A stretch of 64,000 nucleotides of DNA from CAADGU01 sp964581605 (lineage in GTDB: Bacteria > Chloroflexota > Anaerolineae > Promineifilales > Promineifilaceae): positions 59,966 through 123,965 of the forward strand of contig CAZOPF010000003.1 of the NCBI GenBank assembly GCA_964581605.1, read 5' to 3'. A program made the position numbers and the translations under genes. Positions 33,360 to 42,663 of this stretch are shown here, in pieces. Position 1 is the stretch's first letter, and the number at the start of each line of letters is the position of its first letter. The notes under the pieces are model-generated. The model was not told the DNA's origin. It did no database searches and saw only the letters and a program-made list of their open reading frames with translations.

Positions 33360-35312
33360 TTACCATGTTGTCAACAGCTTGATCCAATGGGCATCAATAG
33401 CCATATCAGGTAAATTTTGATTCAGTAACCAGCCCATCATCGTAGCGCAGTCCTGGCTAAACCGCTGACTATCATTCATTTCCACCCTATTCGGTAAATT
33501 CCACTGTGTGTGGCAGCCAGATTCTGCCGGAGCCAGGACAAGAATTACATCATGCAGCAAAGTGTCCTGATTAACAATATGAACAGAAATGGGATTTTCG
33601 GCGTGAATAGCATATCGGTTTACCAGCACAAAACCGGCCGTTTGCAATGCTTTGGTCAATGCCGCCCACCCCTTAGGGTTCCGATGATGAAAGGTGAAAA
33701 TGAGACGGCCGTTTTGCTTTAATACCCGGTGGCACTCAGCAAAAATATCACTTAACACGCGGTCAAATTGGCCGTTACCGTTCGCTTGCTGGTCTACGGC
33801 CGCTTCATCCAACGCATAATGCCAATTCACATCCGCCGGTAATAGTTGTTGCAGCCACACCCGAAAATAAGCAGCTAAATCACTGTACTGAACACTATCA
33901 AAATAAGGCGGGTCCGTCACTACAAAATCTACCGAATTATCCGGCAAATTCAACCGGGCAGAAGAGCCTTGCAGGAGCATAAAACGTCGGCTGCCCGCCG
34001 CTAATTCATTAAAATCAGTCACTTCTGTGCCCGCATCCAGTTCCCCGGTAATGATCACCCGCTCTGCCTTCCCGTTGACGATACGACGCTCTTCCGGCCG
34101 GGCCGCCCATTGCCGCCCACGTACAATGCGGCTGTAAAAGAGGTTTTGTAGGTTACCGGACGCTTTTTGGGGGTGTAACGGATTATTTTCTACGGCCGTA
34201 GATGGGAATGAGTACGCATGGTGAGAAAAGGTGTGCCGCACAGCACCCGGACGACGCTTTTGTGTCCCTTTATACCCGCAAAGCAAGGAGTTAAATTCAA
34301 GCGACGTGGAGAGCAATAAAGCCAGATTCAACCGGATAAGTGGTTCAAATTGGGGCAAGATGCTGATGGCCCTATCCATGACCAGCAACTGCCGACTGCT
34401 GTAAACATCCAAATAGCTTTCAACTTTTCTAGCCAACAAACTTTTAGACTTGGGGCCAGGCAAGATGCCAAAATCGGCTGGTGAAAAATTCAAATTTGCC
34501 CGCTGTTGATTGGCGCAGGTGATGGCCTCTTGCTCCCGCTGGCTTATGCTGTTGAAAAACAGCCCATGCACCTTACATTCACCCGCTACCGCAATGGGGA
34601 CGTATCGCTGAAAGTAAGGGAGGTGCAGTTTATCCTGGTACGGCCGTAAACATCGTTCACACGTCTGGTTGCCTCTTTCCACCAACGGCAGACGGTACGC
34701 CTGGTCATCCGTTGCGCTTATCAGTTGGTCATCCTGAAAGATAGCATGAGTGGTGGGGTCAATACGGATGATGGAATCATCATTGTGGTGGCGCAAAACA
34801 AATGAGTCCACCACCAGCACCTGCCGACAGGCACAATGGCGTTGCAAACCATACAACATATATTGCCATTCTTGTGCCTGGGCACAGCGGGGGCATGTTG
34901 TCTGGTATAACTGTGCCAGGCCATCGTGCAAACTATTATGGAATTGCTGGAAAGCGGCCGTCAACTCTGGCAAGGACACGGCCGAAAGGGTTGCTCTAGC
35001 CTGCAAAATAGGAATTGGGTCAATATCTGCCCCCACCACGTTAGCGCCCAGGCGAAGAGCTTCATGAAGTGTGGTACCGCCACCCATCATGGGATCGAGA
35101 ATGATTGTATTTTCCAGACCACCGGCCGTGTAATAATCTTGCCGGGTTTCATCTGTCACCAGGTGTTTGAGTATGGCCCGAAAGGTGCTGCCACACCGAC
35201 GCGCCCACCATTTATGCAGGTAGCTGTTTGGCCGGTACAAATGTTTGTTGTACGCTTCAAGAGTAGCCAGTGCATCGGCAAACGTGGCATCGAATTGTTG
35301 GTCAATACGCAT
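33360..35312 (-). CDS. large DNA methyltransferase (DUF1156-like, DPPY) with zinc-ribbon insert
   Basis: 650 residues. It starts with the HKWWARRCGSTFRAI motif (33-47) seen in DUF1156-type methylases, then motif I DPMMGGGTTLHEAL (73-86) and GADIDPIP. Cysteine pairs C140/C143, C160/C162 and C218/C221 suggest zinc-binding inserts. Motif IV is VTDPPYFDSVQYSDL (D467-P-P-Y470). DPPY points to N6-adenine or N4-cytosine methylation. It is the first gene of the nurA cluster. A -10-like TACACT ends 7 nt before the ATG, with no Shine-Dalgarno. Such methylases accompany ATPases and nucleases in defence or modification islands, but no PglX/BREX, DISARM or type I RM signature partner is seen here. Confidence 0.82.
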   Translation of the reverse strand: MRIDQQFDATFADALATLEAYNKHLYRPNSYLHKWWARRCGSTFRAILKHLVTDETRQDYYTAGGLENTIILDPMMGGGTTLHEALRLGANVVGADIDPIPILQARATLSAVSLPELTAAFQQFHNSLHDGLAQLYQTTCPRCAQAQEWQYMLYGLQRHCACRQVLVVDSFVLRHHNDDSIIRIDPTTHAIFQDDQLISATDDQAYRLPLVERGNQTCERCLRPYQDKLHLPYFQRYVPIAVAGECKVHGLFFNSISQREQEAITCANQQRANLNFSPADFGILPGPKSKSLLARKVESYLDVYSSRQLLVMDRAISILPQFEPLIRLNLALLLSTSLEFNSLLCGYKGTQKRRPGAVRHTFSHHAYSFPSTAVENNPLHPQKASGNLQNLFYSRIVRGRQWAARPEERRIVNGKAERVIITGELDAGTEVTDFNELAAGSRRFMLLQGSSARLNLPDNSVDFVVTDPPYFDSVQYSDLAAYFRVWLQQLLPADVNWHYALDEAAVDQQANGNGQFDRVLSDIFAECHRVLKQNGRLIFTFHHRNPKGWAALTKALQTAGFVLVNRYAIHAENPISVHIVNQDTLLHDVILVLAPAESGCHTQWNLPNRVEMNDSQRFSQDCATMMGWLLNQNLPDMAIDAHWIKLLTTW

Positions 35313-35319
35313 GGAAAAT

Positions 35320-35325
35320 AGTGTA
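35320..35325 (-). promoter_or_regulatory. -10-like element of the methyltransferase-nurA cluster
   Basis: TACACT on the minus strand ending 7 nt before ATG 35312, with no Shine-Dalgarno. The -35 is not convincing. Confidence 0.35.
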
Positions 35326-35342
35326 GCAGGAATGAGCCGGGG

Positions 35343-35401
35343 AGGGTAATTGGTTATTGGTAAGCAGTTACCGGTTATCGGTCATCGGTTGTCATTGATC
35401 A
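35343..35401. repeat. short-repeat block (TTGGTTATTGGTAA / ATCGGTCATCGG units)
   Basis: Tandem variants of GGTTATCGGTCATCGG fill the spacer and run into the last codons (DDQ, stop) of the yjjX gene. Related to units at 29463-29513. Confidence 0.65.
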
Positions 35402-35922
35402 TCGGCATACAGACCCGGGGAGACGAAGGGGGCCAGGGCGTAGGCAACGGCCGTCGCAAATGCCTCTCCTCTCACTACCAGATTATTAGTCAATGCGCCG
35501 ACCGCGCCCCCTTTTTGTTTGGTGTTGTGGTCGTTCAGCACATCATCCATCACGTGGCCCAGCTCTTCACCGTTTTGCACCCGCCGGGCGATGTAGCCGG
35601 GCAGGGGCAGACGGGCACAACCGCCCAGACCGGTACGGCCGTCGCTTGCCACAATCGCCACCCACCCTTGCAGCACCCACCCAAACGGTTCAGGGTGTAC
35701 ACCCCCTTCCAGGCCAATACCCATGTCCGCGCCGACGGCTTCACGCGCTGCCCGCGCCCGGTTTTGGGCGCCGATAATCGTTTCCGCATCGCTCATAGGC
35801 ATGGCGCTGACGCCGCTGGGCACAGCCACCGGAACCACCTGCGCTTCCGGCCAGAGGCGGACACTGTGGGTGGTCACGGCCGTGACTTTGACGGGGTTGG
35901 TGGAACCGATGGCGATAAGCAT
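35392..35922 (-). CDS. yjjX: inosine/xanthosine triphosphatase (YjjX family)
   Basis: 176-residue house-cleaning NTPase that hydrolyses non-canonical purine nucleoside triphosphates (ITP/XTP). Family features: N-terminal AIGSTNPVKVTAV, SDAETIIGAQNRARAA, the acidic GADMGIGLEGGV, and C-terminal QKGGAVGALTNNLVVRGEA. Its ATG overlaps the stop of the upstream GbsR-type regulator (TAATG), so the two are translationally coupled. The C-terminal residues and stop lie at the edge of a short-repeat block. The regulator link does not by itself tell what controls it. Confidence 0.9.
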   Translation of the reverse strand: MLIAIGSTNPVKVTAVTTHSVRLWPEAQVVPVAVPSGVSAMPMSDAETIIGAQNRARAAREAVGADMGIGLEGGVHPEPFGWVLQGWVAIVASDGRTGLGGCARLPLPGYIARRVQNGEELGHVMDDVLNDHNTKQKGGAVGALTNNLVVRGEAFATAVAYALAPFVSPGLYADDQ

Positions 35923-36458
35923 TACCCTATCTCAATTCGTGTCACTGCCTCAAAATCAATGGAATCCGCTTTGCCCAGCACCGTCTCCAGTGCCATCTGG
36001 GCAAACTGGAAAAAACCTTGCAAATCAGCTATGCGTTCCAGGTAGTATTCGGCCAGCTCACGTTCTTCGGGGGTCAACTCCGCCTGGGCGGATTGCAGTT
36101 TGGTGATGCTTTCGCTCAGGACTTGCAGCGCCATTTGCACCTCACGCCGTTCACGGCTGTTGAGAACGCTGCGAATGACCTGCCACATGTCCGATTCGGC
36201 CTGGTAATACTTCTTGCGCTCACCACGCATCCATACTTCTTTGGCCATGCCCCACCGTTCCAGGTCGCGCATGTTCATGCTCACCGACCCTTTGCTGATT
36301 TGCAACTGGTCAGCCAGGTCATCCAGCGACAACGGCTCCGGGTTCAGCAGCAAAGTGCCATAGAGCCGCCCCATGACATCATTAAACCCAAAAAAGCGGG
36401 CCAGCCGCCCAATGCCAGCTACGGTACTCTCGTTTACACCAATCAATGTGTCGTGCAT
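35922..36458 (-). CDS. GbsR/MarR-type transcriptional regulator
   Basis: 178 residues. The winged helix-turn-helix is PLSLDDLADQLQISKGSVSMNMRDLERWGMAKEVW, followed by a long helical dimerisation region (about 95-165). The N-terminal IGRLARFFGFNDVMGRLYGTLLLN is characteristic of GbsR-like regulators, which in other bacteria control choline/betaine genes; no such genes are adjacent. GGGAGAG lies close before the ATG, and a 16-bp near-palindrome just upstream is a good candidate autoregulatory operator. It is coupled to yjjX by a TAATG overlap. Confidence 0.88.
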   Translation of the reverse strand: MHDTLIGVNESTVAGIGRLARFFGFNDVMGRLYGTLLLNPEPLSLDDLADQLQISKGSVSMNMRDLERWGMAKEVWMRGERKKYYQAESDMWQVIRSVLNSRERREVQMALQVLSESITKLQSAQAELTPEERELAEYYLERIADLQGFFQFAQMALETVLGKADSIDFEAVTRIEIG

Positions 36459-36471
36459 ATCTCTCCCTGCG

Positions 36472-36487
36472 TTCAGAACGTTTTGAA
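36472..36487. promoter_or_regulatory. near-palindromic operator candidate (TTCAGAACGTTTTGAA)
   Basis: Symmetrical except at one pair (positions 5 and 12), 14 bp upstream of the regulator's start codon. Size and AACGTT core fit a dimeric MarR-type site. Autoregulation is inferred. Confidence 0.5.
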
Positions 36488-36562
36488 TGTCAGGGAATTA
36501 TATGGAGCAAGCGGCAGGTGGCAAATGGCAGGTACTACGGGTCATGTATCACGTATCACGCA

Positions 36563-37390
36563 CTACTGACTGCCCATTACCGGGAAAACTGGGCCGTGCC
36601 CGGCCCCCATTTGCCAGGTGGCCCCGTTTTGAATGGCCTGATGGGTGAATTGGTGGGCCAGGTAGACGGCCGTATCCATCCCCGCCCCCCTGGCCAATGC
36701 CACACAGATTGCGGCCGAGAGGGTGTCACCGGCCCCGTGTCTGTTTTCTGTCTCGATGTATGGGGAGCGCAATTGATAGGTGGTACGGCCGTCATAGAAA
36801 ATATCCACCACATCTTCCCCTTCTCGTCCCCCTTTGAGTAACACATTTTTGGCACCCAGCCGGTGCAATTCTTGAGCCAGTTGCGCCAGCCGGGGGAGAT
36901 CATAAGGGTCAGGAACGGCGCTGTTCAGGAGCACGGCCGTTTCTGCCACATTCGGCGTCAACAAGTCAGCCAATGGCAGCAAATAGCGTAAATAATGAAT
37001 CCGCACCGCCTCGGCGAACATCGGCTGCCCGCGGTGGTTCACCAATACCGGATCGATGACTATGTTCTGGCAGCCATGCTGCTGTAATTGGGCGGAAATG
37101 GTGATGATGAGATCACTCTGGCCGATAAAGCCGGTTTTGATGGCGGCCGTGCCATAATCAGACAATACCGCCTCCATTTGGTCGGCCACCAATTCGGGCG
37201 ATAGATAGTACACCCGGTTTACAGAGATGCTGTTTTGGGCGGTCACGGCCGTGAGCACACTCATCCCATACGCCCCCAACACCGCCCATGTGCGTAAATC
37301 CGCCTGCAAGCCTGCCGCACCCCCGCTATCCGATCCACCAATCGTCAACACTTTGGGTGGTATTTCTGCAAAATCTGGTTTTGTAAACAT
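36563..37390 (-). CDS. thiD: hydroxymethylpyrimidine (phosphate) kinase
   Basis: 275-residue ribokinase-fold enzyme of thiamine synthesis, phosphorylating HMP and HMP-P. Visible motifs are IGGSDSGGAAGLQADLRTW, AVTAQNS, AIKTGFIGQ, PVLVNHRG, LTPNVAE and the catalytic anion hole ENRHGAGDTLSAA. Start 37390 (MFTKPDF) has GGGAG 9 nt upstream; the frame reaches 37426. The last residues (VMGSQ, stop) are encoded by a short-repeat block that fills 36506-36565. No other thi gene or TPP riboswitch was found in the upstream 100 bp. Confidence 0.92.
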   Translation of the reverse strand: MFTKPDFAEIPPKVLTIGGSDSGGAAGLQADLRTWAVLGAYGMSVLTAVTAQNSISVNRVYYLSPELVADQMEAVLSDYGTAAIKTGFIGQSDLIITISAQLQQHGCQNIVIDPVLVNHRGQPMFAEAVRIHYLRYLLPLADLLTPNVAETAVLLNSAVPDPYDLPRLAQLAQELHRLGAKNVLLKGGREGEDVVDIFYDGRTTYQLRSPYIETENRHGAGDTLSAAICVALARGAGMDTAVYLAHQFTHQAIQNGATWQMGAGHGPVFPVMGSQ

Positions 37391-37467
37391 GCGACAAATC
37401 TCCCAAAAGCCATTAGAATTAAGCAAGGATACGTCTCAGATGTCAGGCGTCAAGTATCAGGTTTAAG

Positions 37468-37505
37468 CACCTAAACACCTAAACACCTAAACACCTAAAC
37501 ACATG
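37468..37505. repeat. 8-bp tandem repeat (CACCTAAA)n
   Basis: Four exact copies of CACCTAAA (37468-37499) and decaying copies beyond, just before the pfk ribosome-binding site. Not a CRISPR array: there are no spacers. Copy number could vary and alter expression. Confidence 0.85.
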
Positions 37506-37526
37506 AACACCCATGGAGAGTGACAA

Positions 37527-38648
37527 ATGGCAAAATATGTAGGCATTCTCACGGCCGGCGGCGACACCCCTGGCCTCAATTCCGCCATTCGCGCCATCGG
37601 TAAAACCGCTTTGGGCATGGGCATGAATGTGATCGGCTTTCGTGATGGCTTTCATGGGCTGATGGCCGACCGCACCATGCGCCTGGATGGTGACACTTTA
37701 TCTGGCATCCTCACCGTTGGTGGCACCATTTTGGGCACCAGCCGCGACAAACCCCACAAAATGCCCATCGGTGGCAAGGAGCTAGACATGACCGACGCCA
37801 TGATGGACACGTACCGCAAACACAACCTGGACGTATTGGTCTGTTTGGGTGGAGGAGGCACCATAAAAAACGCTTATCGCCTCATGCAAAAGGGCATGAA
37901 CATCATCAATCTACCCAAAACCATTGACAACGACGTGGCCTTAACCGATGTGACCTTTGGTTTTGATACCGCTTTGGGTATTGCCACCGAAGCGATTGAC
38001 CGGCTGCACAGCACCGCCCATAGCCACCATCGCATCATCGTCGTGGAAACAATGGGGCACAATACCGGCTGGCTGGCCCTGGGCGCAGGATTGGCCGGTG
38101 GGGCAGACGTCATACTCATTCCAGAGATACCATACAATGTGGAGATTGTGGCGGAAGCGATTAAACGGCGGCATCGTCACGGCCGTGGCTTTAGCATTGT
38201 CGCCGTTTCCGAAGGGGCCATGCCTCAGCAGATTGCCGCCGACCTGCAAGAGGCGGAGAAGGCGCTGGAAAAAGCTAAAACCAAACAGGCCCGCCAGCAA
38301 GCCAATCAAAAGCTGGCTGAAGTGGAAGCGCACCGCGCCCACAGCACCTTGCAAATGTCGGAACAGTTAGAAAAAGTGACCGGACTGGAATCCCGTGTGA
38401 CGATTTTGGGGCATGTGCAGCGCGGGGGAACGCCTTCGGCCGTAGACCGCCTGTTAACCACACATTTAGGTTCTGCCTGCGTCAATAACATTAAGGAGGG
38501 GAAGTATGGGGTGATGGTGGCTGTGCGTGGTCAGGGGACGACGGCCGTGCCCATTGCCGATGTGGTGGGCAAACGCAAAGTGGTGCCCCTGGATCATCCC
38601 TGGGTGCAAAGCGCCCGCAATTTAGGAACCTGTCTGGGGGATCAATAG
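37527..38648 (+). CDS. pfkA: 6-phosphofructokinase with atypical GGGGT motif
   Basis: 373 residues. PFK fold motifs: [25 protein letters not shown] (130-137), [25 protein letters not shown] and [14 protein letters not shown]. The position equivalent to E. coli D103-G104 (GGDGS) reads G108-G-G-G-T112, so the Mg-binding Asp is Gly. The Lys in PKTIDND is typical of PPi-using or mixed enzymes. Hence phosphoryl donor (ATP or PPi) is unresolved. A Lys/Glu/Ala-rich coiled-coil-like insert (about 235-275) separates the effector-site region. GGAG lies 8-9 nt upstream. A tandem repeat precedes the gene and a terminator follows it. Confidence 0.9.
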   Translation: MAKYVGILTAGGDTPGLNSAIRAIGKTALGMGMNVIGFRDGFHGLMADRTMRLDGDTLSGILTVGGTILGTSRDKPHKMPIGGKELDMTDAMMDTYRKHNLDVLVCLGGGGTIKNAYRLMQKGMNIINLPKTIDNDVALTDVTFGFDTALGIATEAIDRLHSTAHSHHRIIVVETMGHNTGWLALGAGLAGGADVILIPEIPYNVEIVAEAIKRRHRHGRGFSIVAVSEGAMPQQIAADLQEAEKALEKAKTKQARQQANQKLAEVEAHRAHSTLQMSEQLEKVTGLESRVTILGHVQRGGTPSAVDRLLTTHLGSACVNNIKEGKYGVMVAVRGQGTTAVPIADVVGKRKVVPLDHPWVQSARNLGTCLGDQ

Positions 38649-38653
38649 GGAAA

Positions 38654-38682
38654 ATGCCAGGCACTTTTGAAGTGCCTGGCAT
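38654..38682. terminator. bidirectional hairpin between pfk and icd
   Basis: Perfect 13-bp stem (ATGCCAGGCACTT / AAGTGCCTGGCAT) with a 3-nt loop, between two convergent genes, 6 bp after one stop and 12 bp before the other. Confidence 0.75.
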
Positions 38683-38693
38683 CTGATGTATTG

Positions 38694-39932
38694 CTACATA
38701 TTGTCCACAATAGCCTGCCCAAACTCCGAACAGCTTAGTTTTGTGGCGCCTTCGATCTGGCGATGGAGGTCATAAGTTACCGTCTTGTTTTCAATGGTCT
38801 TGGTCATCGCCTGCACAATCAGATCGGCCGCTTCTTGCCAGCCCATATACTCCAACATCATCACCCCGCTCAGGATGAGGCTGCCGGGATTGACCATATC
38901 TTTACCGGCATACTTGGGTGCAGTCCCATGGGTGGCCTCAAACAATGCCACCCCATCGCCAATGTTGCCACCAGGGGCCATACCCAGGCCGCCCACCTGT
39001 GCGGCGGCCGCATCGCTCATATAATCGCCATTCAGGTTTAAGGTGGCAATCACGTCATAATCGGCCGTGCGCGTCAGCAGTTGTTGCAACATGTTGTCGG
39101 CAATCACATCTTTGATCACGATGTCCATACCGGTGTTGGGGTTGCGGAGGGTGTGCCAGGGGCCTCCATCCAGCGGCTGCGCACCGAACTCCTCCCGCGC
39201 CAATTCATAGCCCCAGTCACGGAAGGCGCCTTCGGTAAACTTCATAATGTTGCCCTTATGCACCAGAGTAACACTGGGGCGGTTGTGGTCAATGGCGTAT
39301 TGGATGGCCTGGCGCACCAGCCGTTTGGTGCCAAACGCGCTGACCGGTTTGATGCCAATGGCGGAATCTGTACGCACATTTTTGCCTAGCTTCTCATTCA
39401 TAAAAGCGATGATGGCTTTGGCTTCCTCGGATTCAGCCGGCCATTCCACGCCAGAATACACATCTTCGGTATTTTCGCGGAAGATAACGATGTCCATCAA
39501 TTCCGGCTGGCGCATGGGGCTGGGCGTGCCGGGAATGTAACGCACAGGGCGGACACAGGCATACAAATCCAACACCTGCCGCAAGGTCACGTTCAGGCTG
39601 CGGAACCCACCGCCGATGGGCGTGGTCAGCGGCCCTTTGATGCCCACCAGAAATTCGCGCATAGCATCAAACGTTTCTTCGGGCATGAAGTTGCCATCGT
39701 AGAGAGCGGCCGCTTTTTCACCGGTGTAGATTTCCATCCAGGCGATTTTGCGTTTGCCACCGTAGGCTTTGGTTACGGCCGTGTCCCACACATGCAGCGA
39801 CGCCGGGGTAATATCCACGCCAATACCATCACCTTCAATGTAGGCCACAATCGGGTTGTCTGGTACGTTAAGTTTGCCACTTGTGTAAGTTATCTTCTCG
39901 CCTTCCGGCACTTGTATTTTTGCAAAAGACAT
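38694..39932 (-). CDS. icd: NADP-dependent isocitrate dehydrogenase
   Basis: 412-residue homologue of E. coli Icd, converting isocitrate to 2-oxoglutarate in the TCA cycle. Substrate loop [13 protein letters not shown] contains the Ser regulated by phosphorylation in E. coli. Also visible: [27 protein letters not shown], and [11 protein letters not shown], where the Lys-Tyr pair fits NADP rather than NAD specificity. AGGAGA lies 8-9 nt upstream of the ATG. Transcribed alone, convergent with pfk. Length and motifs are complete. Confidence 0.95.
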   Translation of the reverse strand: MSFAKIQVPEGEKITYTSGKLNVPDNPIVAYIEGDGIGVDITPASLHVWDTAVTKAYGGKRKIAWMEIYTGEKAAALYDGNFMPEETFDAMREFLVGIKGPLTTPIGGGFRSLNVTLRQVLDLYACVRPVRYIPGTPSPMRQPELMDIVIFRENTEDVYSGVEWPAESEEAKAIIAFMNEKLGKNVRTDSAIGIKPVSAFGTKRLVRQAIQYAIDHNRPSVTLVHKGNIMKFTEGAFRDWGYELAREEFGAQPLDGGPWHTLRNPNTGMDIVIKDVIADNMLQQLLTRTADYDVIATLNLNGDYMSDAAAAQVGGLGMAPGGNIGDGVALFEATHGTAPKYAGKDMVNPGSLILSGVMMLEYMGWQEAADLIVQAMTKTIENKTVTYDLHRQIEGATKLSCSEFGQAIVDNM

Positions 39933-40063
39933 TTTTAGTTCTCCTGTTAAGGGAAGTGTTGGGTTATTGGGTACGGCCGTAAACGGTCGAATAATTGATG
40001 ATTATATCGTTTTGCGCCCTATGGGGCGACAGAGAAGAATCGCTCTTTTTGTGTATGGCCGTG

Positions 40064-40092
40064 CTGCCGGCGTTCCTATTTGCCCGTATAAT
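40064..40092 (+). promoter_or_regulatory. promoter of the glycan operon
   Basis: Perfect TATAAT at 40087-40092 with a weak -35 (CTGCCG, 40064-40069) at 17 bp. It lies 62 bp upstream of the first gene's ribosome-binding site/TTG start. Confidence 0.45.
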
Positions 40093-40154
40093 ACGTACGC
40101 TCCGACTTGACCGGAGCCAATTTGTTAATAGCAATTGATTTAAGAGGATTCAGT

Positions 40155-41390
40155 TTGAAAGTGACGTTTTTGGCCACACATAGCCTGGAAAGCCCCGGCG
40201 GTGGCGGCCGTTTTTTCCCATTAGCAAAAGCTCTTGCACAGTGCGGTTATGATGTGACCATGATTACGTTGCACCATGATTATGCCCGCGTGGAGCAGAA
40301 ACAATTTGTCCAGAATGGGGTGCATATCTGGTATGTGGGGCAAATGCACGTAATGAAGGCCGACGGCCGTAAAACCTATTTCAACCCGTTAAAACTGATC
40401 TGGGTGACGGCCGTAGCCACTCTGGCACTGACATGGGCCGTCTGGTGCACGCCGACTGACGTGATTCATATCTGCAAAGCGCAACCCATGAATGGTCTGG
40501 CTGCCTGGATTCTCCATCAGTTGAAACGAATACCTGTCTACCTGGATAGCGATGATTATGAGGCTTTTAATAATCGTTTCTCTGGTCGTTGGCAGCAAAG
40601 GCTGGTTGCCTGGTTTGAGGATTGGATTCCCACTTTTGCCGCCGGGATCACCGTTAACAACAGTTTTATTGCCGACCGTTTTGTGGCGTTGGGATACCCA
40701 CGTGAGCGCATGGTGCTGGTGCCAAACAGTGCGGATCGTGCCCAATTTGGTGTGCTAGATGCTTCCAATGCAACTGAAAAAACAGTTTCTTTGAGGCGTT
40801 CATTGTCAATTCCAGATGGGCATCAGGTGGTGATTTATGTGGGTAGCATGAGCCTGGTGAGCCATGCCATTGACCTGTTGCTGGAGGCGTTTGCCCTGGT
40901 GTGGGCCAGGCGGCCGCAAACCTGTTTGGTGCTGGTGGGGGCAGGGGAAGATAAGGATGGGTTACAACAATTGGCCCAACAATTAGGGTTGGCAGCGGCC
41001 GTGCGTTTTACCGGCCGTATCGCCTCTCCCGATATACCTTTCTACTATGCCCTGGGAGATGTATCGGTTGATCCATTGCGCGATACGGTGGCGGCCGCGT
41101 CTAGCTTTTCATTGAAGCTGACTGAGAGCCTGGCCTGCGGTGTGCCCTGCGTCACCACCGATATTGGCGACCGTAAAGCGGCTGTGGGGGCGGCGGGCAC
41201 GGCCGTGCCACCTGATGATGCCCCGGCCCTGGCCGCCGCCATCCTCGCAATTCTGGAAGACCCCACAGTGGCGGCAGGGATGCGGACGGCGGCCAAACAG
41301 ATGCGTGAATCGTTATGGTGGGATGTGCGGGCGCGCGCTTTTACCAGTTTGTACCCGACGAATCATAAAGCAATGGCAGGCGTGAACTAA
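40155..41390 (+). CDS. GT4-family glycosyltransferase
   Basis: 411-residue GT-B enzyme. N-terminal Rossmann half (TFLATHSLESPGGGGRFFPLAKALAQCGYDVTMIT) and C-terminal donor-binding half (VVIYVGSMSLVSHAIDLLLEAF, RFTGRIASPDIPFYYALGDVSVDP, SLKLTESLACGVPCVTTDIGD) with the EX7E-like ending. I choose TTG 40155 because AGAGG is 7 nt upstream and the Rossmann strand begins there; the frame opens at 40107. First gene of a five-kb plus-strand cluster (glycosyltransferase, flippase, pyruvyltransferase, glycosyltransferase) that would build and export a surface polysaccharide. Sugar specificity unknown. Confidence 0.88.
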   Translation: MKVTFLATHSLESPGGGGRFFPLAKALAQCGYDVTMITLHHDYARVEQKQFVQNGVHIWYVGQMHVMKADGRKTYFNPLKLIWVTAVATLALTWAVWCTPTDVIHICKAQPMNGLAAWILHQLKRIPVYLDSDDYEAFNNRFSGRWQQRLVAWFEDWIPTFAAGITVNNSFIADRFVALGYPRERMVLVPNSADRAQFGVLDASNATEKTVSLRRSLSIPDGHQVVIYVGSMSLVSHAIDLLLEAFALVWARRPQTCLVLVGAGEDKDGLQQLAQQLGLAAAVRFTGRIASPDIPFYYALGDVSVDPLRDTVAAASSFSLKLTESLACGVPCVTTDIGDRKAAVGAAGTAVPPDDAPALAAAILAILEDPTVAAGMRTAAKQMRESLWWDVRARAFTSLYPTNHKAMAGVN

Positions 41391-41391
41391 G

Positions 41392-42663
41392 ATGGTCGCA
41401 TTTGCCCGGCAATTCCTTAGTCATCGGCTGCTCAAAAATATCGGCGCGTTGTTTTCAGGCACGGCCGTTGCCCGTGTATTGTCGGCGTTAGCGCTGTTTG
41501 TGCTGGCGCGGCAGTTAGGGCCGGATGAGTTTGGCCTGTACATTTCGGCGATCTCCTTAGCCAAACTGACATCTGTCTGTTTTTCGTTAGGGCTGGATAC
41601 CTGGTTGCTGCGCAACGGCCGTACACCGCCCTGGTCGTTGCCTCTGGCGGCCGGTCTTTGCCTGAGCCTCAAGTTAAGTATAGGGGTATTGTGGCTGACG
41701 GCCGTGTTTTTGGTATCTTCCTGGTTAAACCAGGATATTTTCCCACGTTCCATACTGATCCTGGCCGCCTTTTCCATTTGGTTTGATGAGTTAGCCAGCA
41801 CCGGTTGGAGCGTCTTCAAGACGGCTCTGCGCAATACGGTAACGGTCTGGCTGATGGTCGGGTCGCAAGGGCTATTTCTGGTAACTGTTCTCATTCTGGC
41901 AATAAATGACATGGAGGTAGCGCAGTCGTACATGGCAATACGAGTAGTCGTGTCTATTCTCAGTGCTGCGGCCGCTTTATGGCTGGTAGTACGGCAGGTG
42001 GGGTGGGAGTGGCAGTGGCCCTTGATGCGGCCTGTGTTGCGCAGCACGGCCGTCTTTGGTGTGTCGGAAGGGTTAGCTATCATTTATGAGCGGGCCGATG
42101 TCGCCATCATCGGTTACTGGCTGGGCAAAACGGCCGCCGGGTTATATGCGCCCGCTGTTTCTTTGATGACCACCTTGTTCCTGATCCCCCAGGCCATTTA
42201 TGAGGTGATGCTGCCTGTCACCAGTGAAACATATGCGCGCAACCCTCTGCTCATCCGGCGGCAGGCTTACCGCATTATCCTGTTGAGTACGGCCCTGGGC
42301 ATTGGCATGGGGCTGGGCCTGGCAGTCATTGCCCGGCCGTTGGTGTGGTTGGTATACGGCCGTGAATACGCCATATCGGGCGAATTATTAACCATTCTCA
42401 GCGCTATCCTGGTTTTGAAGAGCGTCAGTTTTGCCGTGGCGGCCGTGCTGACGGCCGTTGGCTGGCAAAATCGGCGTGTCATTGTCCAGGCTGTGGCTGC
42501 GGCGTTGAACATTGGCCTCAATATGGCCCTGATACAAACTGTTGGGCTGCCCGGTGTGGCCTATGTGTATGTGCTGACGGAAGCAGTTTTGATGGTGGGG
42601 TATTTACTGTTTTATCTGCGTTGGCAGCATGGCTATCCTATACAAAGTGTGGCTCAGACATGA
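41392..42663 (+). CDS. Wzx-like polysaccharide flippase
   Basis: 423-residue integral membrane protein with about 12 hydrophobic segments, of the MOP/polysaccharide-transport superfamily: N-terminal LLKNIGALFSGTAVARVLSALALFVLARQLGPDEFGLY is the classic start. It would move undecaprenyl-linked glycan units across the membrane. It begins 1 nt after the upstream glycosyltransferase stop and overlaps the next gene by 4 nt (ATGA), so it is part of one operon. No Shine-Dalgarno is needed if translation is coupled. Confidence 0.9.
   Translation: MVAFARQFLSHRLLKNIGALFSGTAVARVLSALALFVLARQLGPDEFGLYISAISLAKLTSVCFSLGLDTWLLRNGRTPPWSLPLAAGLCLSLKLSIGVLWLTAVFLVSSWLNQDIFPRSILILAAFSIWFDELASTGWSVFKTALRNTVTVWLMVGSQGLFLVTVLILAINDMEVAQSYMAIRVVVSILSAAAALWLVVRQVGWEWQWPLMRPVLRSTAVFGVSEGLAIIYERADVAIIGYWLGKTAAGLYAPAVSLMTTLFLIPQAIYEVMLPVTSETYARNPLLIRRQAYRIILLSTALGIGMGLGLAVIARPLVWLVYGREYAISGELLTILSAILVLKSVSFAVAAVLTAVGWQNRRVIVQAVAAALNIGLNMALIQTVGLPGVAYVYVLTEAVLMVGYLLFYLRWQHGYPIQSVAQT

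Noticed and set aside
37468..37505. CRISPR-like short repeat array
   Set aside because: The 8-bp CACCTAAA units are directly tandem with no spacers and no cas genes nearby.
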